DNA of 64,000 nucleotides from Sunxiuqinia rutila (GTDB lineage: Bacteria > Bacteroidota > Bacteroidia > Bacteroidales > Prolixibacteraceae): positions 1 to 64,000 of the forward strand of contig NZ_JBNGOT010000014.1 of the NCBI RefSeq assembly GCF_050589705.1, given 5' to 3'. Shown in pieces: positions 45,701 through 53,694 of this stretch. Positions within the stretch are counted from its first letter, which is position 1. Every line of letters starts with the position of its first letter. The position numbers and the translations under genes were made by a program. Below the pieces are notes generated by a model. The model did no database searches. It had not been told where the DNA came from and saw nothing but the letters and a program-made list of their open reading frames with translations.

Positions 45701-46484
45701 CATCGACCTGAATCGTCGTACGCCAAGCGGCTTGAAGGCAGCTATCATTCGTGAAAAAGGGGTGAATGGCGATCGTGAAATGGCTTACATGATGTACCTG
45801 GCTGGTCTGGATGTGAAAGATGTTCATATGACTGACCTGATTGCGGGACGCGAAACGCTGGAGGATGTGAATCTGATCGTATTCGTGGGTGGTTTCTCAA
45901 ACTCCGATGTTTTAGGATCAGCTAAAGGTTGGGCCGGAGCTTTTAAATACAACGAAAAAGCCCGAATTGCGTTGGAAAACTTCTACAAACGGAAGGATAC
46001 TTTGAGCTTGGGAGTTTGCAATGGTTGCCAGCTGATGGTTGAGTTGGGACTACTTTACCCTGAGCATGAGCAAAGGCCAAAAATGTTGCACAACGAGTCG
46101 GACAAGTTCGAGTCGGCTTTTGTCAATGTTGAAATTGCTGAAAATGATTCAGTGATGCTGAAAACAATGGCAGGAATGAAACTGGGTGTTTGGATTGCTC
46201 ATGGCGAAGGTAAGTTCAACCTTCCTTACACAGAAGATCAATACCACATTCCTTACAAATACAGCTATGATTTTTATCCGGCTAACCCGAATGGTTCGGA
46301 TTATAACACGGCATCGCTTTGCTCGAAAGACGGACGTCATTTGGCGATGATGCCGCATATGGAGCGGGCATTTAAGCCTTGGCACTGGCCGTACTATCCG
46401 GCCGACCGGAAGAAGGATGAAGTTGCTCCCTGGATCGAAGCATTTGTTAATGCAAGAGAATGGATTAAAAAGAACAAACAATAA
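42795..46484 (+). CDS. purL: Phosphoribosylformylglycinamidine synthase (single-chain)
   Basis: 1229 residues from the ATG at 42795, where homology begins (MILFFKTFQSS); the in-frame ATG at 42678 precedes the promoter box. The enzyme makes FGAM from FGAR, glutamine and ATP, the fourth step of purine synthesis. The long single-chain form is seen: an N-terminal PurS-like part, the FGAM synthetase core with FSQVNSEHCRHKIF and LKAETHNFPTTVEPF, two AIRS-like halves, and a C-terminal glutaminase with nucleophile C1075 (LGVCNGCQLM), HGEGKF and HMERAFKPWHWPYYP. Cytoplasmic. It is monocistronic with its own promoter and terminator; no other pur genes lie nearby. Confidence 0.97.
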   Translation: MILFFKTFQSSIIAVQTTVSFSDGDVQKLSWLFGEATLIEQDKLTGFFVGPRKEMITPWSTNAVEITQNMGLNGIVRMEEFVEVPDQSAGYDPMLKRLYENLDQEIFTINKKPEPILEIDDIAAYNEQEGLALSDEEIDYLNSVAVKMGRKLTDGEVFGFSQVNSEHCRHKIFNGTFVIDGKEQEMSLFQLIKKTSKENPNKIVSAYKDNCSFVQGPVVEQFAPKTQDKPDFFEVKDIETVLSLKAETHNFPTTVEPFNGAATGTGGEIRDRIAGGKGSLPIAGTAVYMTSYPRSEGARNWEQATEERPWLYQTPEEILIKASNGASDFGNKFGQPLITGSVLTFEHFENYKKYGYDKVIMLAGGIGFGAKKDSLKDKPGIGDKVVLLGGDNYRIGMGGGAVSSVATGEFENAIELNAVQRANPEMQKRAYNAIRALAESDDNPIISIHDHGAGGHLNCLSELVEETGGKIDTSKLPVGDPTLSQKEIIGNESQERMGLVMSEKHVDLLKNIADRERAPMYVIGETTGDMQFTFENSKTGEKPIDWQLAYMFGNPPKTVLTDTTEKANFADLAYDQDKIETYLEDVLQLEAVACKDWLTNKVDRSVTGRIAKQQGAGKLHLPLNNVGVITLDYQGKSGFATTIGHAPVAGMINAESGSILSIAESLTNIIWAPMPDKMKSVSLSANWMWPAKNQGENARIYKAVKAASDFACAMGINIPTGKDSMSMTQKYKDDVVYSPGTVIISASGEVSDVKKVVEPVAVNDASKPLYYIDLSSTPLVLGGSAFGQIINKLGQDAPTVADPAYFLKAFNAVQDLIEEELILAGHDVASGGLITSLLEMCFSDNETGLQLDLTGLGEQDTAKVFFNENPGIVIQAANAESLEAKLAEAGVKFVKIGQPAGKRTFSVKNFEAQFDLDIDSLRELWFKTSYLMDRKQSGEELALERFRNYKKNELKYDFKNFTGKAADYGIDLNRRTPSGLKAAIIREKGVNGDREMAYMMYLAGLDVKDVHMTDLIAGRETLEDVNLIVFVGGFSNSDVLGSAKGWAGAFKYNEKARIALENFYKRKDTLSLGVCNGCQLMVELGLLYPEHEQRPKMLHNESDKFESAFVNVEIAENDSVMLKTMAGMKLGVWIAHGEGKFNLPYTEDQYHIPYKYSYDFYPANPNGSDYNTASLCSKDGRHLAMMPHMERAFKPWHWPYYPADRKKDEVAPWIEAFVNAREWIKKNKQ

Positions 46485-46499
46485 ACAATAAACACAAAG

Positions 46500-46529
46500 A
46501 GGCTCTCCACTGGAGGGCCTTTTTATTTT
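46500..46529 (+). terminator. Intrinsic terminator after purL
   Basis: aggctctcca (46500-46509) pairs with tggagggcct (46511-46520) except one G-T, followed by TTTTTATTT. Confidence 0.88.
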
Positions 46530-46582
46530 CCACCAAAACTTCTTTTTCTGATGAGTTAATAGGTTTAGCAGGGCCATTTTAT

Positions 46583-46590
46583 TACATTTG
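46583..46590 (+). promoter_or_regulatory. -7 box upstream of the DUF1080 gene
   Basis: TACATTTG, a perfect TAnnTTTG, 64 bp before the ATG at 46655. Confidence 0.5.
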
Positions 46591-46654
46591 GTACCGTATT
46601 AACCTAAATAACTAATTATTAATGGCACAATTCTGTGCATTATTCATTTAAATC

Positions 46655-47395
46655 ATGAGAAGACAAAATTGGATGACCATCCTGATGATGGCTGTGTTTA
46701 CGCTGGGCGTAGCTTCTGTTTCAGCTCAAAAGGCAAACAAGCTTACAAAAAAAGAGAAAAAGGAAGGCTGGGTGTTGTTGTTTAATGGGAAAAACTTTGA
46801 CGGTTGGCGTCAATGCAATGGTCAGGCCATGCCGGCTAACTGGACCCTGGAGGACGACGCGATGAAGGTCCTTATTGGTGAAGGCAAGCAACCCGGGCAT
46901 GGTGCCGGCGGCGATATCCTTTTTGGAGAAAAGAAGTTTAAGAACTTCGAGCTGTCGATTGACTGGAAAGCCAGTGACCAGGGAAATTCAGGCATTTTCT
47001 ACTATGTGCGTGAAGTGCCGGGAAAACCTATTTATTTTGCGGCTCCTGAAGTGCAAATTCTTGACAACGACAATGCCTCGGATAATAAAATTGCCAGCCA
47101 CTTAGCCGGTTCATTGTACGACATGATTCCTGCTGATCCGAAAACAGTAAATCCGGCAGGTAGCTGGAATACGGTTGTCATTAAAGTGAAAGATGGCAAG
47201 GTAACGCATACCATGAATGGAACGGAGGTGGTTGCATACAGCTTGTGGACACCGGAGTGGGATGAATTGGTTCAGAACAGTAAGTTCAAAAACTTCCCCG
47301 GATTTACAGAAGGAATTGCCCGCGAAGGCTACATCGGTCTTCAGGATCATGGTTACCCCATCTGGTTTCGAAACATTAAGATTCGCGAGTTGTAA
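46655..47395 (+). CDS. DUF1080 (3-keto-disaccharide hydrolase-like) secreted protein
   Basis: 246 residues with a signal peptide ending near residue 24 (GVASVSAQK). The rest is one concanavalin-like beta-sandwich: GWVLLFNGKNFDGWRQCNG, GGDILFGEKKFKNFELSIDW, GNSGIFYYVREV, APEVQILDNDNA, GYIGLQDHGYPIWFRNIKIR. These are the hallmark strands of DUF1080, where some members hydrolyse 3-keto-glycosides in an oxidation-dependent glycoside cleavage route. Partner 3-dehydrogenases are not in the window, so the role is inferred. Monocistronic. Confidence 0.88.
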   Translation: MRRQNWMTILMMAVFTLGVASVSAQKANKLTKKEKKEGWVLLFNGKNFDGWRQCNGQAMPANWTLEDDAMKVLIGEGKQPGHGAGGDILFGEKKFKNFELSIDWKASDQGNSGIFYYVREVPGKPIYFAAPEVQILDNDNASDNKIASHLAGSLYDMIPADPKTVNPAGSWNTVVIKVKDGKVTHTMNGTEVVAYSLWTPEWDELVQNSKFKNFPGFTEGIAREGYIGLQDHGYPIWFRNIKIREL

Positions 47396-47440
47396 GTAGA
47401 ATATTCTTGAGAACTTAAAAAGAAATATAAAAGACTGTTG

Positions 47441-47490
47441 GAAAAACACCTTCGGAAGGCAAAGCTGACTGAAGGTGTTTTTCTTTTTTT
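47441..47490 (+). terminator. Intrinsic terminator after the DUF1080 gene
   Basis: gaaaaacaccttc (47441-47453) pairs with gaaggtgtttttc (47471-47483), followed by TTTTTTT. Confidence 0.88.
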
Positions 47491-47606
47491 AGGGTATCAC
47501 TTCAGGCTGAAAAATTTCAATTGTGTCGGTTTTAGAGGGATTATGTAAGTTATTTGAGTAAAAGTTCATTTAATTTCAACATATTTGTATGGCTTGCTTT
47601 TGAGAG

Positions 47607-49658
47607 ATGAAAACATTTATTCTGAATATTTTTGTAATCCTGCTCTATGGGGTCGCGCAGGGGCAAGATAGTACCGGTAGCCTATTAATAAAGCTCCAGG
47701 ACTTGGAAGGAGTGGATCGTGCGAAGGTTTTGGTTGAACTGGCAGCTGCGTATGCTTCAAACGATAGTGCCCGGAGTATAGCCATGGCAGACGAAGCTAT
47801 TGGGCTGGCTGGCTCTATGCATGATTCATTGCTGTTGGGTTTGGCGCATTTTAATAAAGCTGAGTGCTACTACTATTTTGATCGTTACCATGCGGCCTTG
47901 GCTAATTATGAGATTTCAGAGCATATTTTTAGTCAGCAAGGGGATTCAGTTAACTTGGTTGAAACCTACAATTCTATTGGGTTGGTTCATTATTTTACCG
48001 GAGAATACAACTCAGCAGTTGATTATTTTTATAAGTCGTTAAACTTCTTTCGGTATGGTGATCCAGTAGAAAATGAGACTTTAGCTCACGTGTATTCCAA
48101 TCTGGGAATGGTTTTTTCCCGCATTGGAGAATATGATAAGGCCATTCAGAACTATCGGCAAGCGGCCAGAGTGAATACGCTAATTGATGATTTATACAGC
48201 TTGGGTGTAAACTATAATGGGCTTGGTGTTTCGTATTACAATCAGGAACAATATGATTCAGCCAAGGTTTATTATGCGCGTGCACTACACCTTTTTAAGC
48301 AGCACGGAAGTCAGCAGCGGGAAGCCATTGCATTGAATAATATCGCTAACATCTATGTGAATACAGGCGATAGCCTGCATAGGGCACTCGAATACTACCA
48401 ACAAGCCATCGAAGTATTTGAAGAATTAGGGGATACCAGGAACAAAGCCTTCGCCTTGGAAGGATTAGGGAGTGTTTATCGCGAATTGGGAGCCTACGAT
48501 AAAGCGATTAAGGCTTTTCATGAGAGTTTGAACCTGATTAGTTCCCATGGCTATTATTTGCGCCAGCTTAATTACTATGACTTGGCGCTGACATATGAGC
48601 ATATGGGGCGACCTCAGGATGCCTTGGACGCATTTAAGTTGTACAGTTCCTATAAAGATAGCTTGCTGAGTGAAGAGCGGACAAACCAGGTTGCTGAATT
48701 GGAGCAAAAGTACCAGGCTCAACAAAATCTGGCTGAGATTGAACGCTTGAATGCTTTTCGAAAGCTTGATCAGTTGCAGATAAAGCGAGATAAAGAATTA
48801 CGTGCTACCGGTATTGTAGCGATATTGGTATTGGTCGGATTAATATTCTTCCTGTCAGTAGCTTATCTGAGCAAGCAGCGGGTGAATGAATTGCTTAGCC
48901 GGAAAAACGATCGAATTGAAGAGCAGCGGCTAGAACTGGAGAAGTTAAATGCAGCCAAGAATAAGCTTTTCTCCATTATTGCGCATGATTTGAAGAATCC
49001 TTTTCATACGGTAATGGGATATGCGTATGTACTTAACAGGAACTATCCCCAGTTTTCCGATGAAGAGCGAATTAAATTTAGCGGCGATATCTACAAATCA
49101 ACAACTTCCATTTTCCGCTTATTGCATAATTTACTTAATTGGGCTCGTTCCCAAGCCGGAGTGTTGGAGTATAGCCCGAAGCAACTTAATTGCCATGAGC
49201 TTTATAGGGAGATTGAGAACCTGCTTAAGCCCCATGCCGAGCTGAAAAAAATTCGATTATTATCAGACATTCCGGAAGATGTTTCCATTTATGCTGATCC
49301 GATGATGCTCGAAGCAATCCTTCGTAACCTGCTGAACAACGCCATTAAGTTTACCCACGAAAATGGATGGGTAAAAACGCATGTAAAGAACAGCGAACAT
49401 GGTGTTATTATTTGTGTGGAAGACAATGGTGTAGGCATGTCTGCTGAAGAGCTCAACAGTATATTTCAAATTGATTCGAAACTCAAGCGAAAAGGTACCA
49501 ATAAGGAAGATGGTTCAGGATTGGGTTTACTTGTATGTAATGAATTTGTTCAAAAAAATGGTGGAACAATCTGGGTTGACAGCAAGCCGGGAGAAGGTAC
49601 CCGTTTCTATTTTTCAATTCCTGGGGAAAAACAAAGTCCTTTAGCTGAATTAGGCTAA
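47607..49658 (+). CDS. TPR-containing sensor histidine kinase
   Basis: 683 residues. Signal peptide to about residue 19 (LYGVAQGQ), then some seven tetratricopeptide repeats (for example YNSIGLVHYFTGEYNSAVDY, LGMVFSRIGEYDKAIQNYRQ, ALEGLGSVYRELGAYDKAIK) to about 370, a coiled segment, one membrane helix at about 402-422 (GIVAILVLVGLIFFLSVAYL), a second coil, and a HisKA/HATPase core. H460 in FSIIAHDLKNPFHTV is the phosphorylation site; LLNNAIKF, VEDNGVGM and GSGLGLLVCNEF are the N, G1 and G2 boxes. The periplasmic TPR array probably senses a protein or peptide. No response regulator is adjacent, so it is an orphan. CATATTTG at 47580-47587 is a weak promoter candidate. Confidence 0.9.
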   Translation: MKTFILNIFVILLYGVAQGQDSTGSLLIKLQDLEGVDRAKVLVELAAAYASNDSARSIAMADEAIGLAGSMHDSLLLGLAHFNKAECYYYFDRYHAALANYEISEHIFSQQGDSVNLVETYNSIGLVHYFTGEYNSAVDYFYKSLNFFRYGDPVENETLAHVYSNLGMVFSRIGEYDKAIQNYRQAARVNTLIDDLYSLGVNYNGLGVSYYNQEQYDSAKVYYARALHLFKQHGSQQREAIALNNIANIYVNTGDSLHRALEYYQQAIEVFEELGDTRNKAFALEGLGSVYRELGAYDKAIKAFHESLNLISSHGYYLRQLNYYDLALTYEHMGRPQDALDAFKLYSSYKDSLLSEERTNQVAELEQKYQAQQNLAEIERLNAFRKLDQLQIKRDKELRATGIVAILVLVGLIFFLSVAYLSKQRVNELLSRKNDRIEEQRLELEKLNAAKNKLFSIIAHDLKNPFHTVMGYAYVLNRNYPQFSDEERIKFSGDIYKSTTSIFRLLHNLLNWARSQAGVLEYSPKQLNCHELYREIENLLKPHAELKKIRLLSDIPEDVSIYADPMMLEAILRNLLNNAIKFTHENGWVKTHVKNSEHGVIICVEDNGVGMSAEELNSIFQIDSKLKRKGTNKEDGSGLGLLVCNEFVQKNGGTIWVDSKPGEGTRFYFSIPGEKQSPLAELG

Positions 49659-49675
49659 AAACAAATTCAGCTAAA
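49640..49675. terminator. Hairpin overlapping the kinase stop, between convergent genes
   Basis: Perfect 12-bp arms TTTAGCTGAATT (49640-49651) and AATTCAGCTAAA (49664-49675); the kinase stop codon lies in the loop. It likely ends both the kinase and the DJ-1-like transcripts. Confidence 0.55.
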
Positions 49676-49697
49676 GGGGGAGGCATTTCTACTTTAA

Positions 49698-50246
49698 TTA
49701 TTCCACCAGCATTGCTTGTGCCAGTTGATCGGCTTTTTCTTTACCGACTAATTCTTCAACCAGTTTTAAGGCAAATTGCAGTGCTGTTCCAACACCTCTG
49801 CTCGTGATAATGTGTCCGGATACGCACACCGACTCCTTCAAAACCCTGGCACCATGCAACTCCTTTTCAAAGCCGGGATAGCAAACTGCTTCTTTGCCTT
49901 CCAGAATACCCAAGTCCCCAAATACAAGCGGAGCAGCACAAATGGCTCCCAGTACCTTATTTGCTTGATTAAATTGGAGGATTTGTTCCCGAAGGCCTTG
50001 ATGTTCACTCAGGTTCTTGGCACCCGGCATGCCGCCCGGCAACAGAATGGCATCAATACCATGGTAGTCTACTTCATCAAAAAGGCTATCGGCTACAATC
50101 GGAACCTGATGAGCCCCTGTCACGGTTTTGCTATCCGTTACCGAAACGGTTTGAACGTTAAGTCCGGCGCGTCTTAAAACATCAATAATGGTAATGGCTT
50201 CTGTTTCTTCAAAGCCGTTGGCTAAATGAACTGCTAATTGTTTCAT
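49698..50246 (-). CDS. DJ-1/PfpI-family protein
   Basis: 182 residues from the ATG at 50246, where the family's start (MKQLAVHLANGFEETEAITI) occurs. A longer frame reaches 50309 but runs into the terminator of the upstream sigma-factor gene. The conserved acidic residue in GFEETEA and the nucleophilic cysteine in VLGAICAAPLVFG are both present, as in DJ-1/YajL. Such proteins act as stress-linked glyoxalases, deglycases or chaperones; the precise activity is debated. Cytoplasmic. Confidence 0.88.
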   Translation of the reverse strand: MKQLAVHLANGFEETEAITIIDVLRRAGLNVQTVSVTDSKTVTGAHQVPIVADSLFDEVDYHGIDAILLPGGMPGAKNLSEHQGLREQILQFNQANKVLGAICAAPLVFGDLGILEGKEAVCYPGFEKELHGARVLKESVCVSGHIITSRGVGTALQFALKLVEELVGKEKADQLAQAMLVE

Positions 50247-50291
50247 GTCGGTTTCTGTATTGAAAATCATTGTTTGGATTTTCCCTAAAAT

Positions 50292-50325
50292 AAAAAAAAT
50301 GGTCCACAATTGCGAACCATTTTTT
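50292..50325 (-). terminator. Terminator after the sigma-factor gene
   Basis: AAAAAATGGT (50294-50303) pairs with ACCATTTTTT (50316-50325). On the minus strand the stem ends in a run of T (plus 50299-50292). It separates the sigma factor from the DJ-1-like gene. Confidence 0.8.
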
Positions 50326-50357
50326 ATCCGGTATGATCACTTAAAGAAAACTAACGA

Positions 50358-50864
50358 CTAGTTAGCGTATTCCTTCAATGCTTTTTCTAATTTTTTGCGA
50401 GTAAAGAAAATGCGACTTTTAACTGTTCCTAACGGAAGGCTTAATTTGTCGGCTATTTCCTTGTATTTATAACCATCAAGAAACATTTTGAAAGGCACTT
50501 TGTACTCATTCTCAAGTGCGTTAATGTTCTTCAGGATTTCCTTTGAGCTATAAAATGAATCCGGTGAAGGATAAATCTTATCTTTTGAAAATTTCAGGTG
50601 AAAATCGTTATTCGCACCATCAAATGTGCTCTTGGCTTTTACATTTCTCCGATAGTTATTAATGAAGGTGTTCTTCATGATGGTGTAAATCCACGCTTTA
50701 AAATTGGTGTTTTGCGTAAATTTATCACGGTAGGTTAACGCCTTTAAAAACGTTTCTTGTAAAAGATCTTGGGCTTTCTCCTGATCAGCTGTCAGGCTAA
50801 GTGCATAGTAAAGCAACTTGTCTTGCAATCCCAGCAATGCGTTGTTAAATTGAACTTGTGTCAT
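50358..50864 (-). CDS. ECF-type RNA polymerase sigma factor
   Basis: 168 residues with sigma region 2 (KAQDLLQETFLKAL, FKAWIYTIMKNTFINNYRR) and region 4 (YKEIADKLSLPLGTVKSRIF, then FTRKKLEKAL), separated by a short linker. No region 1 or 3, so it belongs to the extracytoplasmic-function type. There is no anti-sigma (FecR-like) gene beside it and it is far from any SusC with an STN domain, so it is not a classical transport-coupled regulator. It resembles the widespread Bacteroidota stress-type sigma with a strong promoter of its own. Monocistronic, flanked by terminator and promoter. Confidence 0.92.
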   Translation of the reverse strand: MTQVQFNNALLGLQDKLLYYALSLTADQEKAQDLLQETFLKALTYRDKFTQNTNFKAWIYTIMKNTFINNYRRNVKAKSTFDGANNDFHLKFSKDKIYPSPDSFYSSKEILKNINALENEYKVPFKMFLDGYKYKEIADKLSLPLGTVKSRIFFTRKKLEKALKEYAN

Positions 50865-50896
50865 GGCAGCGTGTTTTTATTGATTATTGTTTAGAA

Positions 50897-50927
50897 CAAA
50901 TATAAATAACTGTTGTCGTATTGAAAA
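50897..50927 (-). promoter_or_regulatory. Promoter of the sigma-factor gene
   Basis: On the minus strand: TTTT (plus 50924-50927), 19 bp, TATATTTG (plus 50897-50904). The -7 box is perfect and the spacing optimal; the -33 box matches TTTG at 3 of 4 bases. Transcription would start near 50889, about 25 bases before the ATG. Confidence 0.7.
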
Positions 50928-51504
50928 GGATTCTCACGTCTTTTATTCTTCGATTTTATTTATTCATGATAAAGGAAATCGATACGCATTGATAATTAAA
51001 GCTTAACGTAAAATTACAAAGTTTACATAGTTTTGTCTAAGTTGTTTTGCATGTCGTTAAACAAGTTATTTTTATTTAGATTGGCTATGAAAAGGAAATT
51101 GGTTTTTGTATTTTAAAAAGAAATATTAATGGTTTTTGTCTCCATTGCCTTGCTGTTTGCCAATACAAAAACTCACCTGTTGTCTAATTCTTTTGTTGTC
51201 AATTCACTGCTTTTTTATTTATGGACTGCACACCACAAGTTCCATGCTTAAATAGTATAAATGATGCAGGATTTGGCTATGAACTGCTGAAGCGTACAGC
51301 GGATGTGATGATTTTGTTCAATATGAATTTTTGTTGTCTATGCACAGGAGAGGCTGTGGTGTATGGAATGCTCCACATGTTGAGGTTGACTTTCTACAAG
51401 TAAATGATAAATCTGGATTAGAATTGAAAGGAAGATGATGGGCAATTTTGATCTGGTTCAACAGGACTAGATTTGATCTTTGATAATTGCCTTTTTGGCT
51501 GGCT

Positions 51505-51534
51505 TTTGCCTTTGGAAAGATATTTTTACATTTG
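51505..51534 (+). promoter_or_regulatory. Promoter of the TonB-dependent receptor gene
   Basis: TTTG at 51505-51508, 18 bp, TACATTTG at 51527-51534 (perfect -7 box). The ATG follows 35 bp later. Confidence 0.65.
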
Positions 51535-51569
51535 CCGTTACCGATTACTTATAGAAGTAATACAGATCA

Positions 51570-53624
51570 ATGAAAAATTTAAATTTTAAGTACAAATGGG
51601 CTGAAAAGCTTGTTTTCAAACGTTGGGGAGGTCAAAGGTATTCCTTGTTTCAGGCGCTGAATAAGCAGGTGCACATTGCCGTGTTGGCTGTGACCTATTT
51701 TATGGTGGCTGGAATTAACGAAACGATTGCCCAAACTGATCGATTGGAAGTGAGCATGGAATATGACCTTGATGAGATTGAGGTCAGTGCCCAAAGAGCA
51801 CCTGTAACTTATTCACAGGTGGCACGGATTGTTTCCGTGATTGAGAAAGATCAGATTGATGCGGCTCCGGTCAACAGTATTCAAGACCTGCTGGAGTATG
51901 CTTTGAGTGTTGACATTCGACAGCGGGGTACGCATGGCGTGCAAGCCGATGTTTCCGTCAGGGGAGGCTCTTTCGATCAAACACTTATTCTTCTCAATGG
52001 AATTAATCTTTCCGATCCGCAAACCGGTCATCACAACCTTAACCTACCGGTTAGTTTTAAAAGCATCAAACGTATTGAAATTTTGGAAGGACCCGCTGCC
52101 CGGGTTTATGGTCCCAATGCCTTTTCGGGTGCTATCAATATTGTTACCGAACCATTGCTGGCCGATCAGGTTGCTATTGATTTGACTTATGGCGAGCACC
52201 AGCTTCGCGATCTCAATGTTTCGGCCAATGCCCAAGTTGGGAAGCTAAGCAACTTTATTGCTATTAATAATATGGCTTCGGACGGCTATATTGACAATAC
52301 GGACTTTGATAGCTATAATGTGTTTTACCATGGCCTTTTGCAGGCTGAAGCCGGAAAATTGGATGTACAGGCAGGCCACTCCAATAAGTCTTTTGGAGCC
52401 AACAGTTTTTACACCCCGGCCTATCCTAATCAGTTTGAGCAGACCAAAACCACCTTTGCATCTTTGAAATTTGAAACCGGAGAGAAATTGCATTTTACCC
52501 CGGCTTTATACTGGCGACGGCATCAGGATCGGTTCGAACTGTTTCGCGACAACCCGGCGTCGTGGTACAGCGGACATAACTATCATATGACCGATGTGCT
52601 GGGGGCATCTATCAATAGCTGGTTTACCAGCCAGTGGGGCAAAACTGCTTTTGGCGCTGAGTTTCGATCTGAAAATATTTGGAGCAATGTGTTGGGTGAA
52701 ACGATGGAAGAACCGATTGATGTTCCGGGAGAAAAGGGGCAGCAATTTACCAAGTCCCATTCACGTACAAGCGTTTCATACTTTGCAGAACATACTTTTT
52801 ATCTGGGGAACCTGACTGCCTCGGGTGGTGCTATGGCAAACTGGATTTCGGACTTGAATTATGAATGGAACATTTATCCCGGGGTGGATTTGAGCTACCA
52901 GTTAACTGATGGGCTGAAAGCGTATGGATCATTCAATAAGTCCTTGCGCATGCCCACTTTTACCGATTTGTATTACGCAGGCCCTACGAACAAGGGCAAT
53001 CCTGATTTAAAACCCGAGCGATCCACAACGATTGAAGGTGGACTGAAGTTGAATAACCGCTACTTGCATTTACAGGCTGGTTATTATCATCGTGTTGGAA
53101 AAGATTTGATTGATTGGGTACGCGAAAGTGAAGAGTTTCTATGGGAAACCCGCAACCTGACAGAAATTAAAAGTAATGGATTGGAATTCATTGCCGCTTT
53201 GAATGTTCCGGAATTGCTGGGACAACCGTTCTTTATTCAGCGGATCAATACCAACTATGCCTATAATCAACTGGATAAAAGTCAAAGTGAGTATTTGTCG
53301 AATTATGCTTTGGACAACCTGAAGCACAAGTTTGTATTTTCGGTGGACCATAAATTATGGAAAAACCTGATGGGGGCATGGAACTTCCGATTTCAGGACC
53401 GGAATGGTAGCTATGCTCAATTTGAAGATGCTATTTATGTTGGAGAAGCCGACTATGAATCCTTCTGGCTAACGGATCTGAAAGTGTACTGGAAAACCCG
53501 CAAGTTGCAGGTTTCAGCCTCGGCAACCAATTTATTTGACCAAAAGTATGTGGATTTGGGGAATATTCGTCAACCTGGAAGATGGCTTACTTTTGGCGTA
53601 AAATATCAGATTGAATTAAATTAG
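51570..53624 (+). CDS. TonB-dependent outer-membrane receptor, BtuB/siderophore type
   Basis: 684 residues. The N-terminal 50 residues are unusual: a basic stretch (MKNLNFKYKWAEKLVFKRWG) before the hydrophobic signal segment (VHIAVLAVTYFMVAGINETI). The TonB-box-like segment DEIEVSAQRAP leads into the plug (RIVSVIEKDQIDAAPVNSIQ, VSVRGGSFDQTLILLNGINL, IEILEGPAARVYGPNAFSGA), then a barrel (LRMPTFTDLYYAGPTNKGNP). The size and the motifs fit the classical iron-chelate/vitamin B12 receptors rather than SusC. The ligand is not evident; no transporter or metal genes are adjacent. The terminal residues are KYQIELN, not the usual Phe. Confidence 0.88.
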   Translation: MKNLNFKYKWAEKLVFKRWGGQRYSLFQALNKQVHIAVLAVTYFMVAGINETIAQTDRLEVSMEYDLDEIEVSAQRAPVTYSQVARIVSVIEKDQIDAAPVNSIQDLLEYALSVDIRQRGTHGVQADVSVRGGSFDQTLILLNGINLSDPQTGHHNLNLPVSFKSIKRIEILEGPAARVYGPNAFSGAINIVTEPLLADQVAIDLTYGEHQLRDLNVSANAQVGKLSNFIAINNMASDGYIDNTDFDSYNVFYHGLLQAEAGKLDVQAGHSNKSFGANSFYTPAYPNQFEQTKTTFASLKFETGEKLHFTPALYWRRHQDRFELFRDNPASWYSGHNYHMTDVLGASINSWFTSQWGKTAFGAEFRSENIWSNVLGETMEEPIDVPGEKGQQFTKSHSRTSVSYFAEHTFYLGNLTASGGAMANWISDLNYEWNIYPGVDLSYQLTDGLKAYGSFNKSLRMPTFTDLYYAGPTNKGNPDLKPERSTTIEGGLKLNNRYLHLQAGYYHRVGKDLIDWVRESEEFLWETRNLTEIKSNGLEFIAALNVPELLGQPFFIQRINTNYAYNQLDKSQSEYLSNYALDNLKHKFVFSVDHKLWKNLMGAWNFRFQDRNGSYAQFEDAIYVGEADYESFWLTDLKVYWKTRKLQVSASATNLFDQKYVDLGNIRQPGRWLTFGVKYQIELN

Positions 53625-53656
53625 AAAAAGACAAATCAGATAAGTAATCGGAATAA

Positions 53657-53684
53657 AAAAGGGCACTCGCAAAAGTGCCCTTTT
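53657..53684. terminator. Bidirectional terminator between receptor and arcB
   Basis: AAAAGGGCACT (53657-53667) pairs perfectly with AGTGCCCTTTT (53674-53684), with T- and A-runs on the appropriate sides for both convergent genes. Confidence 0.88.
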
Positions 53685-53694
53685 CATTTTTAGT

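Larger units (their letters stand above)
50865..51569. other. Divergent intergenic region, 705 bp
   Basis: AT-rich. Holds the sigma-factor promoter at its left end and the receptor promoter at its right end. The 60-codon ORF at 51221-51403 (MDCTPQVPCLNSINDAGFGY...) has no family features and no ribosome binding site. No B12-box or other riboswitch core was seen before the receptor gene. Confidence 0.5.

Noticed and set aside
51221..51403. 60-codon ORF in the AT-rich gap between the sigma factor and receptor
   Set aside because: No ribosome binding site or family features; cysteine-rich by chance is the simpler reading.
50928..51569. Cobalamin riboswitch before the BtuB-like receptor
   Set aside because: Looked for a B12 box and conserved hairpins; none seen, so vitamin B12 specificity is not supported.
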